From NCBI RefSeq assembly GCF_000219625.1, contig NC_018218.1:3224001-3288000 (forward strand): DNA of 64,000 bases, in the 5' to 3' direction. The DNA comes from Zymoseptoria tritici IPO323. Its lineage: Eukaryota; Ascomycota; Dothideomycetes; Mycosphaerellales; Mycosphaerellaceae. This document shows positions 1 to 10,409 of the stretch, one piece after another. The position numbers were made by a program, and so were the translations under genes. Under the pieces are notes generated by a model. That model did no database searches and was not told where the DNA came from. It saw only the letters and a program-made list of their open reading frames with translations. Every line of letters begins with the position of its first letter. Position 1 is the stretch's first letter.

Positions 1-96
1 CGAGTTATATAATAATAACGAGCCTTTAAGTAAAACGGTGCCTGAGGCTTTAAGGGTTTAAGTAAACCTAAGCGAGGTTTTTAGTGTTTTTGAACA
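1..96 (-). repeat. 3' LTR, first 96 bp only
   Basis: These 96 bases match 9304-9399 with three differences (93/96 by eye). All three are transitions in RIP contexts: TGA versus TAA, TCA versus TTA, and TGG versus TAG. On the minus strand the repeat starts with TG at 96-95. The rest of the LTR runs off the left edge. Confidence 0.9.
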
Positions 97-107
97 TCCT
101 CCCCTTT
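97..107 (-). promoter_or_regulatory. Polypurine tract of the retrotransposon
   Basis: Read on the minus strand, this is AAAGGGGAGGA immediately followed by the TG of the 3' LTR. Position and composition are those of the plus-strand primer used in reverse transcription. Confidence 0.8.
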
Positions 108-505
108 AGTAAATGCGTAACCTTAAGCGTTTGTAATAACCTTAATTAAAGGCTTAGGTTATATGCTAATGCTCTTAAGTAGGTGTGCGTAATCTCGAAT
201 AAACGAGCGTAATCTAGGAGGTCCGTAATTGCTCGGAAGGTAAGGGCTTAAGTGCAATCGTCTAGCTAATTCTAGCAGGTAAATAATCTAATTTACGTAC
301 TATTACAAGCCTTAAGCTAGTAACTGCTAGCACGTAGTCGAATTTACTAGCAGGCCGCCCCTTTAAGGGCATAAAAGCGACTGCGTTCTTCTTTTTAAAC
401 CCTCTCTCTTTTATTAACTTCCGCAACCCTTTCCTTCCCTTTTCCTTAGACCTTTATATAGTCTACGATTACTACACCTTACAATATTATAATACACCTT
501 AAGTA

Positions 506-2893
506 ACAGTCGCTATAGCGAAGGGTAATAAAGACAAGCGTAAGAAAGACGATAAGAGCAAGGACGACAAGGTCGACAAGTAGCTCCGCCGATCTCCTCG
601 CAAACTAGCTCCTAAGTTCCCTCCTACGAAGGCTATTTAAAGTGCTATTAAGATAGTTAAGCGCGGATACTTAGATGCAAGGATGTTAACTTAAGCATTC
701 GGCTCGGTCTTAAGCAGCAAGAAGCAGCCGTTACAAGCTGCTGCTACCTAAGAATTAATAGACAAGTTCGCTTTAAGGAAACTCTACGTCTAGCCTAATA
801 TTATATCTCGGCGTAACCGCATAGAGTATACTAAATTCGGGTATAAGCAAGCTACCGGTTATAAGTCGGCATACGATGCTTATCGCGATAGGCTTAACAT
901 ATCTGCCTTAAGCCTTAGGTCTAAGCTACTAGGCACACGCGCCCCTACAAGTAATAATTACGAAATCCCTTAGCGCAACCCTTAACTAGCGAACTAGGGC
1001 CGTAGCTTAAGGAGTCGTACTGCCGTATAAGGTTAGGACCCTACGATGCCTCGCAACGTCCTTAACCGCTCTCCGGATCTTCGTAGCTTATACCCTAAGC
1101 TAGATCGCTTCGACCCTTAAGGAAACATCGATAGCACTACTATATACGCCTCTGTTAGCGCTCGACTTAAAGCTCTCCTTACTCCTAACCTAGCCTCTAA
1201 TCGTATCGCGGTTACGGACGTATAGATAAGGGAAGTAATATATTATCTAATTATAGTGTCGAATGCGCCTATTAAGTACCTTCGGCAATTCCTAGCTGCC
1301 TTTACGATTTCCTAACTTAATACCTTAATCGATAGACTTTAAGCGTTTAAGCTAGGCGATCTGCGCAGCTTAGACTAGCGTAAGTCGGATAGTTACCTTA
1401 TTAGGGCCTGCAAGCAATAGCGTCTAGTCTCTTTTTTTACTTAAGCTCTCGGTAGCAGCCCTTAAGAAGGCAACTATAGCTGCGAGTCCGGCAAGCGCAA
1501 GGCTAGGCCCTTTAAGTTATGCTGCAATAGTAGAGGCTGCTTTAGCTACTATGCTAACTATAGCTACACTAACTACTACGATCGCTGTTTAGTTAGAGAT
1601 TTTAAACTCTAAGGAAAGACTAGGACTAAGAAGAGGAACCCGAAGGCTAAGGAAGGTAATAACGATATAGAGGACGAGTAGGTAGACTTTAAGGAGGAAG
1701 TCTTAATTCCGCTCCTAGAAGAGCTTATCTAAGTGCCTTTAAGCCCGCCGCCTTCTAGCCCCCGACTATTCGATTCTAGACCTAGTAGGGTTACTTAGCT
1801 ACTTAACCCCCTTCTTACTAGTTAGACGAATCTTGCCGATATAGAGGACATTAACTTAATAGCTGTCGCAGCTCGTTCTCCTAACTTAAGGGGTCCTTTG
1901 TCTACTCGTTAGGAGATAGACACTACTCCTTCGCGGCTAGAGCGTCCTTACTTAGATCCTTTAAGGGGGTTCGGTAGATCTCTAGGTGCTAGGCCTTTAT
2001 CCTTCTAGCTTCCTAAGAACTATGCCTAAGGAATGCCTATAACTATAGATAACAGGTATCGCCGCGACAACCCTTAAGCTGTGCGTACGACCTATCCGGC
2101 TAACGCACCTCTACTCTTCCGCACCGGGTAACAAGGCCCTCCTTAAACGCCTTCCCGACCGGCACCTAATCTCTTTCTAACAGGCGATCGTTAAGGCACT
2201 TAAGCACTAGGGCCCCCTAGTACAAGTAATCGCTAGGGCCCGCCCCCTCGGCCGAGTACTATGCCTGCTGCCGTTTAAGCTCCGGTTCGAAACGTACTAG
2301 CCCTAGCTCGTTAATCTCTAAGCCCGCTATTCTTCGATGCGGCAGAGGACTTTGTAGACCTAATACATAAGGGAGAGAGACTCTCCTACGCTATCGATTA
2401 GACCTTAATACTAGCAAGGACGGGCTTAACTAAGGATTATAATCTAATCCTAACCTTCTCCGGCCGCCTTGTATATAAACTAGTGCTCCCCTTAAGCGGG
2501 TTCGCTACCTAGGGGAACCTGTTCTTTAGTACGGCTCCTCGGGCTAATAATAGACGTTAAGGATACGGCGCAGAAGGCCTAATAGTCCCTCTAGGAAGCT
2601 AACGTATACGCGTGTATACGGAGCACATCGAGCAGCTCTACCGCAACTACTTTAACAAGCGCTACTCCGTGTATTAAGTCGTCTAGATAGCTCTCTCGCG
2701 GGCTTAAGTACGTCTTAGGGCTAATTAAGGTATTACTCCTTAGATGCTGCACTTGCAGGCGGTAATATTAGCCCTTAAGACGCAGCTTATTACTAAGAAG
2801 GAAGAAGATGCTAAGAGGGAGCAGGCTAAGAAGGGTTAATTCGGGTCTAAGTAGGATCGGTAGAAAATTCGTAGGCTTAAGTAGGAGCACTAA
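506..2893 (+). pseudogene. Antisense extra ORF of the retrotransposon, unknown function (RIP-inactivated)
   Basis: One reading frame can be followed on the plus strand from about 506 to the TAA at 2891-2893, roughly 790 codons, opposite to gag-pol. Sampled segments near 510-900, 900-1600 and 2660-2890 are all in the same frame, and interruptions are TAA/TAG only, as expected from RIP of Gln and Trp codons. The start was probably ATG, now ATA at 512-514. The predicted protein has a Lys/Asp-rich N-terminus and a Cys/Tyr/Asn-rich stretch at 1520-1588 (Cys codons at 1520, 1523, 1538, 1586). Tyr codons there may be mutated His codons, so a zinc-binding motif is possible. A proline-rich middle and a Lys/Glu-rich C-terminus follow. 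I do not recognise the family. Antisense ORFs between pol and the 3' LTR are known in some plant gypsy elements such as Grande and RIRE2; homology to them is not claimed. Confidence 0.65.
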
Positions 2894-2895
2894 AA

Positions 2896-2950
2896 GCGTT
2901 GTTTTTCTTGTTTTTCTTTTTTCTGCATGCGATGCAATGCGATACAACGC
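2896..2950. repeat. Short fold-back between the convergent ORFs of the retrotransposon
   Basis: GCGTTGT at 2896-2902 is inverted as ACAACGC at 2944-2950, enclosing a T-rich run and GCATGC/GATGC/AATGC words. It lies in the roughly 155 bp spacer between the end of the antisense frame (2893) and the end of pol (about 3050). It might be a shared 3' processing region or chance; the stem is only 7 bp. Confidence 0.35.
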
Positions 2951-3049
2951 TAGAAAGCTAGCGCGAAATAAATGTATAATAACACTTAAGGACTGGCCTT
3001 AAGTATAAAAAAAACATAAAATAAAAACCCTCCGGGGGATCTATTAAAC

Positions 3050-6000
3050 TTAGGCCCTCGCATTAACCTTTCGTTTAGACTTAAAGGTTAGCTTCCTTCG
3101 TAGCTACACCGCAGGATTACGAGGAGCTTCCCTTATGTTCTAGGGTAGTCGTTAACGGGGCACAACTATAATAGTGTCCTCGTTATTACCCGACTCCCCT
3201 TAGGGTTTAAGTAGAGTCTCCTAGAGCTCGGAAGGGATTACAAGTAGTTCCTCTTCCGTTTCTTCTATAACAGGCTCCGTAAGGATAGGAACAGTTGCTA
3301 TAATAGGGTTAACTTAAGCGTCTTCCCTTAATGTTGCTGCTACATTTACCGGATGTATAACTAGCTAACTTAAGGGTACTAACTTCTTTAGCTTCCTAAG
3401 ACGTTTCTTTTCGAGAGTAGCCTTAAGTTTCTCTACCTCCTTAGTATTATCTCGATTCGCGCGTAAAACATCTCTATACTTCCTTCGGATCTTATTAGCA
3501 GCGAGTTTAAGCTTATATTAAAACTTTAGCTAATCGTTAGTTTTTAAAGAATCTAAAGGTTTGCCCTCCCCTAAAAGGAATCGAAGGGCTCCTAACCGTT
3601 TAAGCTGCTATAAAGACAACTTGTCCTACTTCTGCTTAGGGATAGTCGCTAGAGTAGAGAAACTTAAGTATAGATTAAGTGCTAGATTATTACGCAAGGA
3701 GTCCTTAAACTCCTAGCTAGCGGCCTTAAGTAAAATCCCCTATCTATAGCGCTTCTGCTAGTCCCTAAAACTAGTACAGTTAGCGCGGATTAGTCGATTA
3801 CTATATACCTAATACTTAACTACAGACCCGTTATAGGACTCTAAGGTATACGTACTAAGCTAGCTTCGCTTAATTACCTTAAAGGGACCTACGAAGGTCG
3901 GCTAGAGCTTCGTCTTAGTCTTATTTAAGATAAGAACAAAGTCTCCCTTAATAAACTTGCTATTAGTCTCCTTAAAGGTATATCTACTAATAGCACCGGC
4001 TCTTACTACTTTCGCAAGCAGCTTTTCTGCGGCAATCGTCCTAGCGTTTTGCATTACTTAATACCTGGATTTAGGATCCTCGGGCTTAAGCTATATTAGA
4101 CGCAGGTACGGATAATCCTTAAGTATTCGGGGTTGCTAGCCGAATAAGAGGAAGAAGGGGCTGTATCTACAACTAGACTAGGCCCGGATTCGACTTAAAC
4201 ATAGCGCCTTAGGAAGGTATAAGTCCTAAGCGTGTACGCTTTTACCGTAGTACATTTTAGAAAGGATCCGGCCGAGAATACCGTTTAAGGCTTTAACCTT
4301 CCTGTTTGTGCGGGGGTAGTAGGGCGTCGTTAGCCTATAGTTAGCTTAAAAGGTATCTATAAGGATATTAAACGCCTTGCTTATAAAGTTAGATCTATTG
4401 TTACTAAGGACTTCCCTTAGGGGTCTAAAGTTCGTATAGATCTCTTCTTAAACAAAACGAGCGACTGTCTCGGTTTCTTAATTCGAGGTAGCCCTTGCAA
4501 CCGGCTAACTAGTAGCATAATCTACAGCTGTAATAATATACTTGTTACTATTAAGTGTAATAGGTATTAGACTAATAATATTAATCGCCTAGCGCTTAAA
4601 TAGCTTAAGCTTAGAATTAGCTTAGTAGAATTGCGGCTCCTACAGGGGACTCCGGGACTTCTTCTTCGTAGCTTAATACTAAGGGCAAGTAGAAGTGTAG
4701 TTATAAACATCCTGTTTAAGTAACTACTACTAGCCCCTCGCTCGAAGAATGCTGTAAACGCCGGGTAATGCGAAGTGCCCGTAGTTATTATAGCAGCGTT
4801 TAAGGAAGTCCTACCGGAATTCCGGATCTACGTAGGGTACAAGGCTTCTATTAGCCTCGCGATAATACAGGAGGTCGTCCTTAAGGATAAGATCTAACAC
4901 CTTCTTTTTAATTAAGCAGCTTAGCTTCTTATTCTCGGGCATCTCCCCTATAGTTTTAAATTAGATTACCCTATTAACTACCTTACGCTCGGAGAATCCT
5001 CGAATAATTGTTCCCCTTGTAGCGTTTTCCTTAAAGGAGCGAGGCAAGGCGGTTAAGAAATCCGCAGGCTTAAGTAATTAATCTCCTAGCTATATAGAAC
5101 CCTCCCCTACTATGTTAGCTAGGGTCGCTTCTATTAAGTCCGGCCGGCGGGAGAGGGCATTAGGAACGATAGCCTTACTCCCCTTACGGTAGCGGATGTC
5201 GATGTCGTAAGCTTAAAACTCCTTAATCTAACGTGCAAGTCGCTTAGTTAGAGTTTTAGAGGTTTTTAGGTACTACAGGCTATAGTAATCCGTAATTACT
5301 TAAGTCTTAGTCCTATTGTCGATATAGTAGTTCTATTTTCGAAGGGCTTCCTTAATAGCAAGGAGCTCCTTCTTGTGCACTAGATAGTTTAGTTCTGCCC
5401 CTTGTAGTTTGCGGCCCTCGAAAGCAACCGGATATAATTTCCTATTAGAGTTAGCTTAATATAGGACTGCACTAAGCGCCTACTTACTTACATCCGTTTT
5501 AATAATAAAGGGCTTCTTAGTATCTAGCATAATTAGCACTAGCTCGCTATATAAGGCTTCCTTAAGCTTCGCAAAAGCGATAGTGCACTAGGCAGTCTAC
5601 TTAATAGGGCACTTCTTCTTAGTACGCAGTAGCAAGTTATCTTCCTTAAGGAGGTCTAATAGTAGAGTAGCGTGCCTAGCAAAGTCTCTAACGTACTTGC
5701 GGTAGAAGGAAGCTAGCCTAATAAACTGCCGCACTTCTTAAGCGTTAGTCGGCTATAGCTAGTCTCGGACAATAGAGATCTTGTCTTCTATAGGCCTAAC
5801 TTAATTATAGCCTACTCGGTGCTTATAGAAGTCGAATTCCTTAACCCTAATGTAGCATTTCTTAAGGGAGTAATACAGCTCTTGTAATCGCAGGATATCT
5901 AGGACTTCCTTTAAGTAGACTTCGTACTCCTCTAAAGTTTTAGAGAAGATTACGATATCGTCTAAGTAAACTATACACGTCTTATAAAGGTGCTTTCTTA

Positions 6001-7240
6001 GGGCTTTGTTTATTAAGCTCTAGAAGCTTGCTAGTGCATTGCATAAGCTAAAAGGCATTACCTTAAAGTAGTATTTGCCCTAGCGAGTGTTAAATGCCGT
6101 CTTGTGCTAGTCCTCTTCCTTTACTTTTAATTGCTAGAACCCGAAGGTTAAGTTAATCTTAGTAAAGTACCTTAAACTATAAAATGCATCTAAGTAGTTA
6201 GAAATCCGAGGTAGGGAGAATCGATCCTTAATAGTAGCGTTATTTAGAGCCCTAAAATTAACGCATATTCGCTATTTCCCTCCTAGCTTAGGTACAAGTA
6301 ATATAGGGCTTCCCTAAGCCGATTAGGATTTGTTAATTAACCTACGCTTCTAGAGTTCCTCGATTTAAGACTCCTATTTAAGCAATTAGGTATAAGACAG
6401 CTAGTAAGGCTATTAATTAATCGGCTTGTAGTCCCCGGTGTCGATTAAATATATAATAAACCGGTCCTTCGGTAGCTTGTTAGGCAAGGAAGATCTAAAC
6501 AGATCCCTGTTATTTAGGATAATGCGGCTTAAGCTAGGTTCCTTACTTAAGGGAGGAGGAACGTCGTCTTCCTTAAGGGACATAGGGTTGTCCTTAGGAT
6601 TGCGTTCCCTCTCCTGTTACCGCTCCTAGTATTTATCTATATTTAAGAGATATAAGGGCATGTTAGGATTAATATTAAGTAAATCCTCTAGTTCCTCTAG
6701 GGAACAGAGGTCCTTATCTACTAGAACGCTCCTTAAGTTAGGAGCGTATCTAGAGTATAGTATAGCATACTTAATACCGTTGTCGTATAAGTATACCTTG
6801 TTCGTAAAGAAATTAATAGTCGGGCAGTACTGCCTAAACTATTTAAGGCTAAGGATTACCTCGTAATTAGCGAGATTAAGTACTTAGGCAGTAATTTCCC
6901 CCTTAAAGTTACGCAGCTAGTAAGGCAGCTTAACTCTAAGGGTTGTCTCTATTACTATGCCGTTAGGCAGAACTACGGTCTAGGAATCTATAGCTACTTA
7001 AGACTCCGGAAACTAGTCCGCGATCGTTCGTAAGACGTATATACGCGTAGCCCTAGTATCGAACAGGAACTTAGCCTTAACAGAATACTTACTTAAACCT
7101 AAGCGTCTAGAGGTAACTAAAAGGTTTAGTCCTATAGCGTTAAGGTAGTTAAGTTAAGTATTAGGAGATATCCTAAGTAATAAGGGCAACGCGATAGACA
7201 ACTTAGAATCCTTAGTATCTAAGTCGCTATCTATTTTTTT
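3050..7240 (-). pseudogene. pol: pol polyprotein: protease, RT, RNase H, integrase (RIP-inactivated)
   Basis: A single minus-strand frame links four Ty3/gypsy domains. The protease site near 7060 reads F-D-T-R-A; the expected Gly is Arg, explained by TGG to TAG mutation in the DNA. The RT catalytic box V-Y-L-D-D-I-V-I-F-S lies near 5965-5935. RNase H spans about 5515-5130, starting with I-K-T-D-V-S-K and ending before A-L-S-R-R-P. The integrase core near 4570-4380 contains T-A-V-D-Y-A-T-S. All four landmarks are in the same frame, and stops between them are TAA/TAG at expected Gln/Trp positions. The frame ends in a basic tail around 3052-3050. Length from the frameshift site is about 1,395 codons, normal for a gypsy pol. 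Protease lies in the -1 frame relative to gag. Confidence 0.9.
7231..7240 (-). promoter_or_regulatory. -1 ribosomal frameshift slippery site at the gag-pol junction
   Basis: On the minus strand the gag frame reads ACA AAA AAA TAG, giving the heptamer A-AAA-AAA at 7240-7234 in the X-XXY-YYZ register, directly before the gag stop at 7233-7231. The zinc knuckle upstream is in one frame and protease-RT-RNase H-integrase downstream are all in the -1 frame, so a -1 slip here joins gag to pol. The heptamer contains no CpA or TpG and is therefore immune to RIP. No downstream pseudoknot was evaluated. Confidence 0.75.
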
Positions 7241-8802
7241 GTCGGCTTACTTAAGCCCCTCTTGCGTCTATTATAGTCGTCCTGCTTCTTCTGCAAGTCT
7301 AGCTTAAGCTTCTTCTAATAGCGATACTAGGTATATCTAGCAACTCCGCAGTTATAGTACTTTAAGGAATACTCCTAAGCCGGTAGCTTAGAGCTGTTGT
7401 CGTTAGCTATATATTTAAGGGCAGCGGCAACGTACTCTATAGTAGTCTTGTTTACCTTTCTTAGTTTAAAAGCCTTCCTAGCAAGAGTATTATAGTTTTC
7501 CTTAAAGGCAGGGGCATTTATTCTTAGGCCCCTTTAAGAATCTACGACCTCCTAATTAGCTACGTCGATAGCTTAAGCCTAGTCTATAATCTCCTGTAGT
7601 CTAGCCTTTTAAAGGGTAAGCTTATATTAAATAAGCTTAGCTCGAATTAACAGCTTAAGCCTATTAAAGAAGATAGTAGCATTAGAGAAGTTATTAGGCC
7701 TTAGCTTAAGTATATAAGCTACAGAGAGGATTTTGTAGTAAAAGGTAATAATACCTCCTGTTTGCTTAAGAGCTCGGTATTATCTCTAGAGCTTCTCTTA
7801 GTAATAATAATCTTAGAAATAGGAGACGAGGTTGCTAAGTATTAAGTTAAGGGTATAGGTTCCCTTAATAATTTTAAGCCTACAAGTCTCTTCCTGTTCC
7901 TCCTATTAAGCAAAGGCGTTACACTATATCTAGCTACCTACTAATTCGATAAAGTTAGCTTCGGATAGGCGGATACCCCTCTATCTTAGGGCAATCTAAG
8001 ACCTTAAGTAACGCTCTATAGACCTAACCTAGATATTAGTAGCGTTATTTCGAGTGTCTCCCTAGTATAGTTCTAGTACCCGGACGGAAGCCTTAATAAA
8101 AGTATCTAAGGAATTAAGGGGAGTTATATCCCTGCCTAGTGTTCTAGACGTATAGCGATAGGGACGACTTAGTCCCTTATCGTTACTTAAGCCGTATCTA
8201 GGGTTATCTCCTTAATATAGGGATAGCTTAAACTATACGGCTCCTAGCTCGCTCGGTTCCCGGATAGGCCTATTAGTAGATCCTGCTCGAACAGGCTCCT
8301 AGGACAAGCAGGCGTTCTCGGCCTTAAGTCGGATAGCGTCCGCTTTAAGTCGATTAATATGTTCCTCTATCTCCCTTAAGGCGGCTATATACTCGCTAAA
8401 ACGAGTAGGGCCTAAGCCTATATTTGTAGTAGTAGGTCGGCTTAGTTAAGTAGGAGTTCGGAAGGTAATATTAGCTCTAAGTAGAGCTAGGGGATCCGTC
8501 TAAGGATCTCCCTTAGGGAAGAGACGAGCAGTAATAGATAGTACCGCCCTTATATTACTACCTCGTTCCTTAATACGATTAAGTTTGTTAATTAGGCTTA
8601 GATAGCCTTCCCTATCTTCCTTAAGCCTTTCTCCTTTAGTAACTATTAGGTTTAAGTCGTAGGAGGAAGGAAGCTCTATAGTTCCTTTAGCTTAGCTAGT
8701 AACGGATATCTTATCTTAGTAGGATAGGTTGTTAATCGAACTAAATTAAGTTGCTGTTATTGTTGCTTCCGGTAACTTAAAGGGTTATAACTTCCTCCTT
8801 AT
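7231..8802 (-). pseudogene. gag: gag with CCHC-type zinc knuckle (RIP-inactivated)
   Basis: A minus-strand frame runs from a probable mutated start (ATA at 8802-8800) to the TAG at 7233-7231, about 523 codons. Its interruptions are TAA/TAG of the RIP type. It encodes a helical middle rich in Glu/Lys/Arg (around 8400-8300). Near 7362-7320 lies a degenerate zinc knuckle, K-Y-Y-N-C-G-V-A-R-Y-T. The first Tyr fits a mutated Cys (TGC to TAC) and the later Tyr a mutated His (CAT to TAT). Gag would form the virus-like particle and bind RNA. The start is inferred only from the frame and the ATG-to-ATA pattern. Confidence 0.75.
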
Positions 8803-9303
8803 AGTTCCTTAAGCGGCTAGGCAGCTCTAGCTATTGTTATATTTAAACATAGCGCGCTTTAAGTGTTTAGGTAACTAGCTTTAAGTGCGGTAATTCTATA
8901 CTTTAAGTCTTAAACTTAAGGCAAAACGAGTTTTGCGTTAACGTTTAAGTAGAAGTTAGTAATCTAGCATATATAGCACTGCTAAGTAAATCGCTATATA
9001 TAGGACCCCTAGCTATAGAAAACCTAGTGCTTCTAGTTAGGTATATAGTCTAAGTAGAAGGTCCGGTATAGTTTATAGGTTTAAGGAGGTCTTAAACTAA
9101 AGTTATTTTAAGCTAGTTTAATTAAATAGGCAATAAATCGAGCATCCGGCTAGCTCTAACCCTTAAGTAGCAGAGCTAGCCGGTAAGACGGCTAAGGAGC
9201 CGCCTTAAGTGCTCTTAGCTACTAGATAATTAAAAAGCGGAAAAGAATAATACCCATTTATAAGGGCGGAGGCCCTTAAGCTATATAGACTAACTAAAAC
9301 GAG
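8803..9303 (-). other. Leader and inner part of the 5' LTR; boundary not located
   Basis: This stretch must hold most of the 5' LTR, the primer-binding site and the gag leader. Because the matching LTR is cut off after 96 bp, the LTR length and the primer-binding site cannot be fixed. A TATA-like box is seen at 9256-9262. Confidence 0.5.
9256..9262 (-). promoter_or_regulatory. TATA-like box in the 5' LTR
   Basis: The minus strand reads TATAAAT about 140 bp inside the LTR start, a plausible position for the U3 promoter. Composition is AT-rich here, so the match is weak evidence on its own. Confidence 0.35.
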
Positions 9304-9399
9304 CGAGTTATATAATAATAACGAGCCTTTAAGTAAAACGGTGCCTAAGGCTTCAAGGGTTTAAGTAAACCTAAGCGAGGTTTTTGGTGTTTTTGAACA
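9304..9399 (-). repeat. 5' LTR, outer 96 bp matched to the 3' LTR
   Basis: This is the outer part of the 5' LTR that aligns with 1-96. It ends at 9399, and ordinary sequence with normal CA/TG content begins at 9400. The 5 bp duplicated target, if present, would start at 9400; its partner is off the left edge. Confidence 0.88.
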
Positions 9400-9416
9400 A
9401 GCTACACCTGGATGTG

Positions 9417-9450
9417 GATGACGGCCCTCCGCAGATGACGGCCCTCCGCA
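9417..9450. repeat. 17-bp tandem duplication beside the LTR
   Basis: GATGACGGCCCTCCGCA occurs twice in succession at 9417-9433 and 9434-9450, 18 bp outside the LTR end. Nothing indicates a function. Confidence 0.8.
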
Positions 9451-9714
9451 GTGCAGCCGCTGCCATTTGCCTTTAGTTCTCATGCTTTTTGCGCGGCCGA
9501 TATCATCCTGAATTAGGGTGCAACGGAATGCGGCCATAAATAAGTGCCCAATACGTGATCGCGAACGACTCCTTCAAGGTGAGGTACCTTAAGCTTCGTC
9601 ACTCCACAGAAAGTCCACGAGCTTCGACCGGACCTGGCTCCGACATAAGAGCGCAACAGAAACAACCAGGAACCGATCAACACAACCCAACCACAATTCG
9701 ACCTTGCCGACATC

Positions 9715-10409
9715 ATGGCCGAAGACCGTCCCGCCTCTCCGACTCCATCCGAACGAGCTGCCAAAGATAAGGAAGCTAAGCAGCGAGAGGATGAAGAGCA
9801 GGGCAAGCTTCCGTACAAATGGACGCAGACCATCAGCGACTTGGACATCACAGCACCGATTCCAGGAAACTTGAAAGGCAGAGACTTGGACGTGAAATTG
9901 TCAAAAATGAGCATCAAAGCAGGAATCAAGGGACAAGACCCTATCATCGAGGTACAAGACCACGCCCTCTCACAACCACCAGAACCTCGATTGACAACAG
10001 CCACAGGGCCCTCTCCCACATTCGATCGACCTCGATGAATCCGCCTGGACGCTCGAAACCACACCTTCAGGCGGGAAAGAACTCAATTTGCACCTCGAAA
10101 AAGTCAACAAGATGGAATGGTGGGCACATGTGGTGACTTCCGCGCCGAAAATCGACACGAGTAAGATCACGCCCGAGAACTCCAAGTTGAGTGATCTGGA
10201 CGGCGAGACGAGGAGTATGGTCGAGAAGATGATGTTTGATCAGAGGCAGAAGGAGATGGGAAAGCCGAGCAGTGATGAGCAGAAGAAGTTGGACATGTTG
10301 AAGTACGCATGAACCCATGAATATATTTTGGATATGTGCTGACTCGATGGATAGGAAATTCCAGGAACAACACCCGGAGATGGACTTTTCGAACGCGAAG
10401 ATGAGCTGA
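9715..10409 (+). CDS. nudC: Nuclear movement protein NudC
   Basis: Three exons, 9715-9951, 10007-10302 and 10355-10409, join in frame to 195 aa. NudC proteins are HSP90-associated chaperones with a CS (p23-like) domain; in filamentous fungi they support dynein-dependent nuclear migration. The charged N-terminus precedes a CS domain from about residue 35, with the typical Y-K-W-T-Q-T at its start, a D-P-I-I-E-G segment across intron 1, and the W-T-L-E and W-W-A-H-V-V strands after it. The C-terminal part includes [11 protein letters not shown] and ends [10 protein letters not shown], which is characteristic of the family. Introns start GTACAA and GTACGC. The gene lies only 315 bp from the dead retrotransposon but shows no RIP-like damage. 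Confidence 0.95.

Larger units (their letters stand above)
1..9399 (-). mobile_element. RIP-mutated Ty3/gypsy LTR retrotransposon, truncated by the window edge
   Basis: The element is on the minus strand. Its 5' LTR begins TGTTCAAAAACACC at 9399, and its 3' LTR begins with nearly the same bases at 96, directly after a polypurine tract. Between them lie gag with a zinc knuckle, then pol in the order protease, reverse transcriptase, RNase H, integrase. That domain order defines Ty3/gypsy (Metaviridae) elements. All frames carry many TAA/TAG codons where CAA, CAG or TGG would be expected, and start codons appear as ATA. TpA-rich words such as TTAAG dominate, which is the mark of RIP (C to T at CpA on both strands). 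An additional antisense frame lies between pol and the 3' LTR. The element cannot encode proteins now. The end of the 3' LTR and the left target-site duplication are outside the window. Confidence 0.93.

Noticed and set aside
2896..2960. Possible RIP-free insertion inside the retrotransposon
   Set aside because: The retained CA/TG words here are almost all ACA/GCA/TGC/TGT, which also survive elsewhere in the element, so no separate origin is needed.
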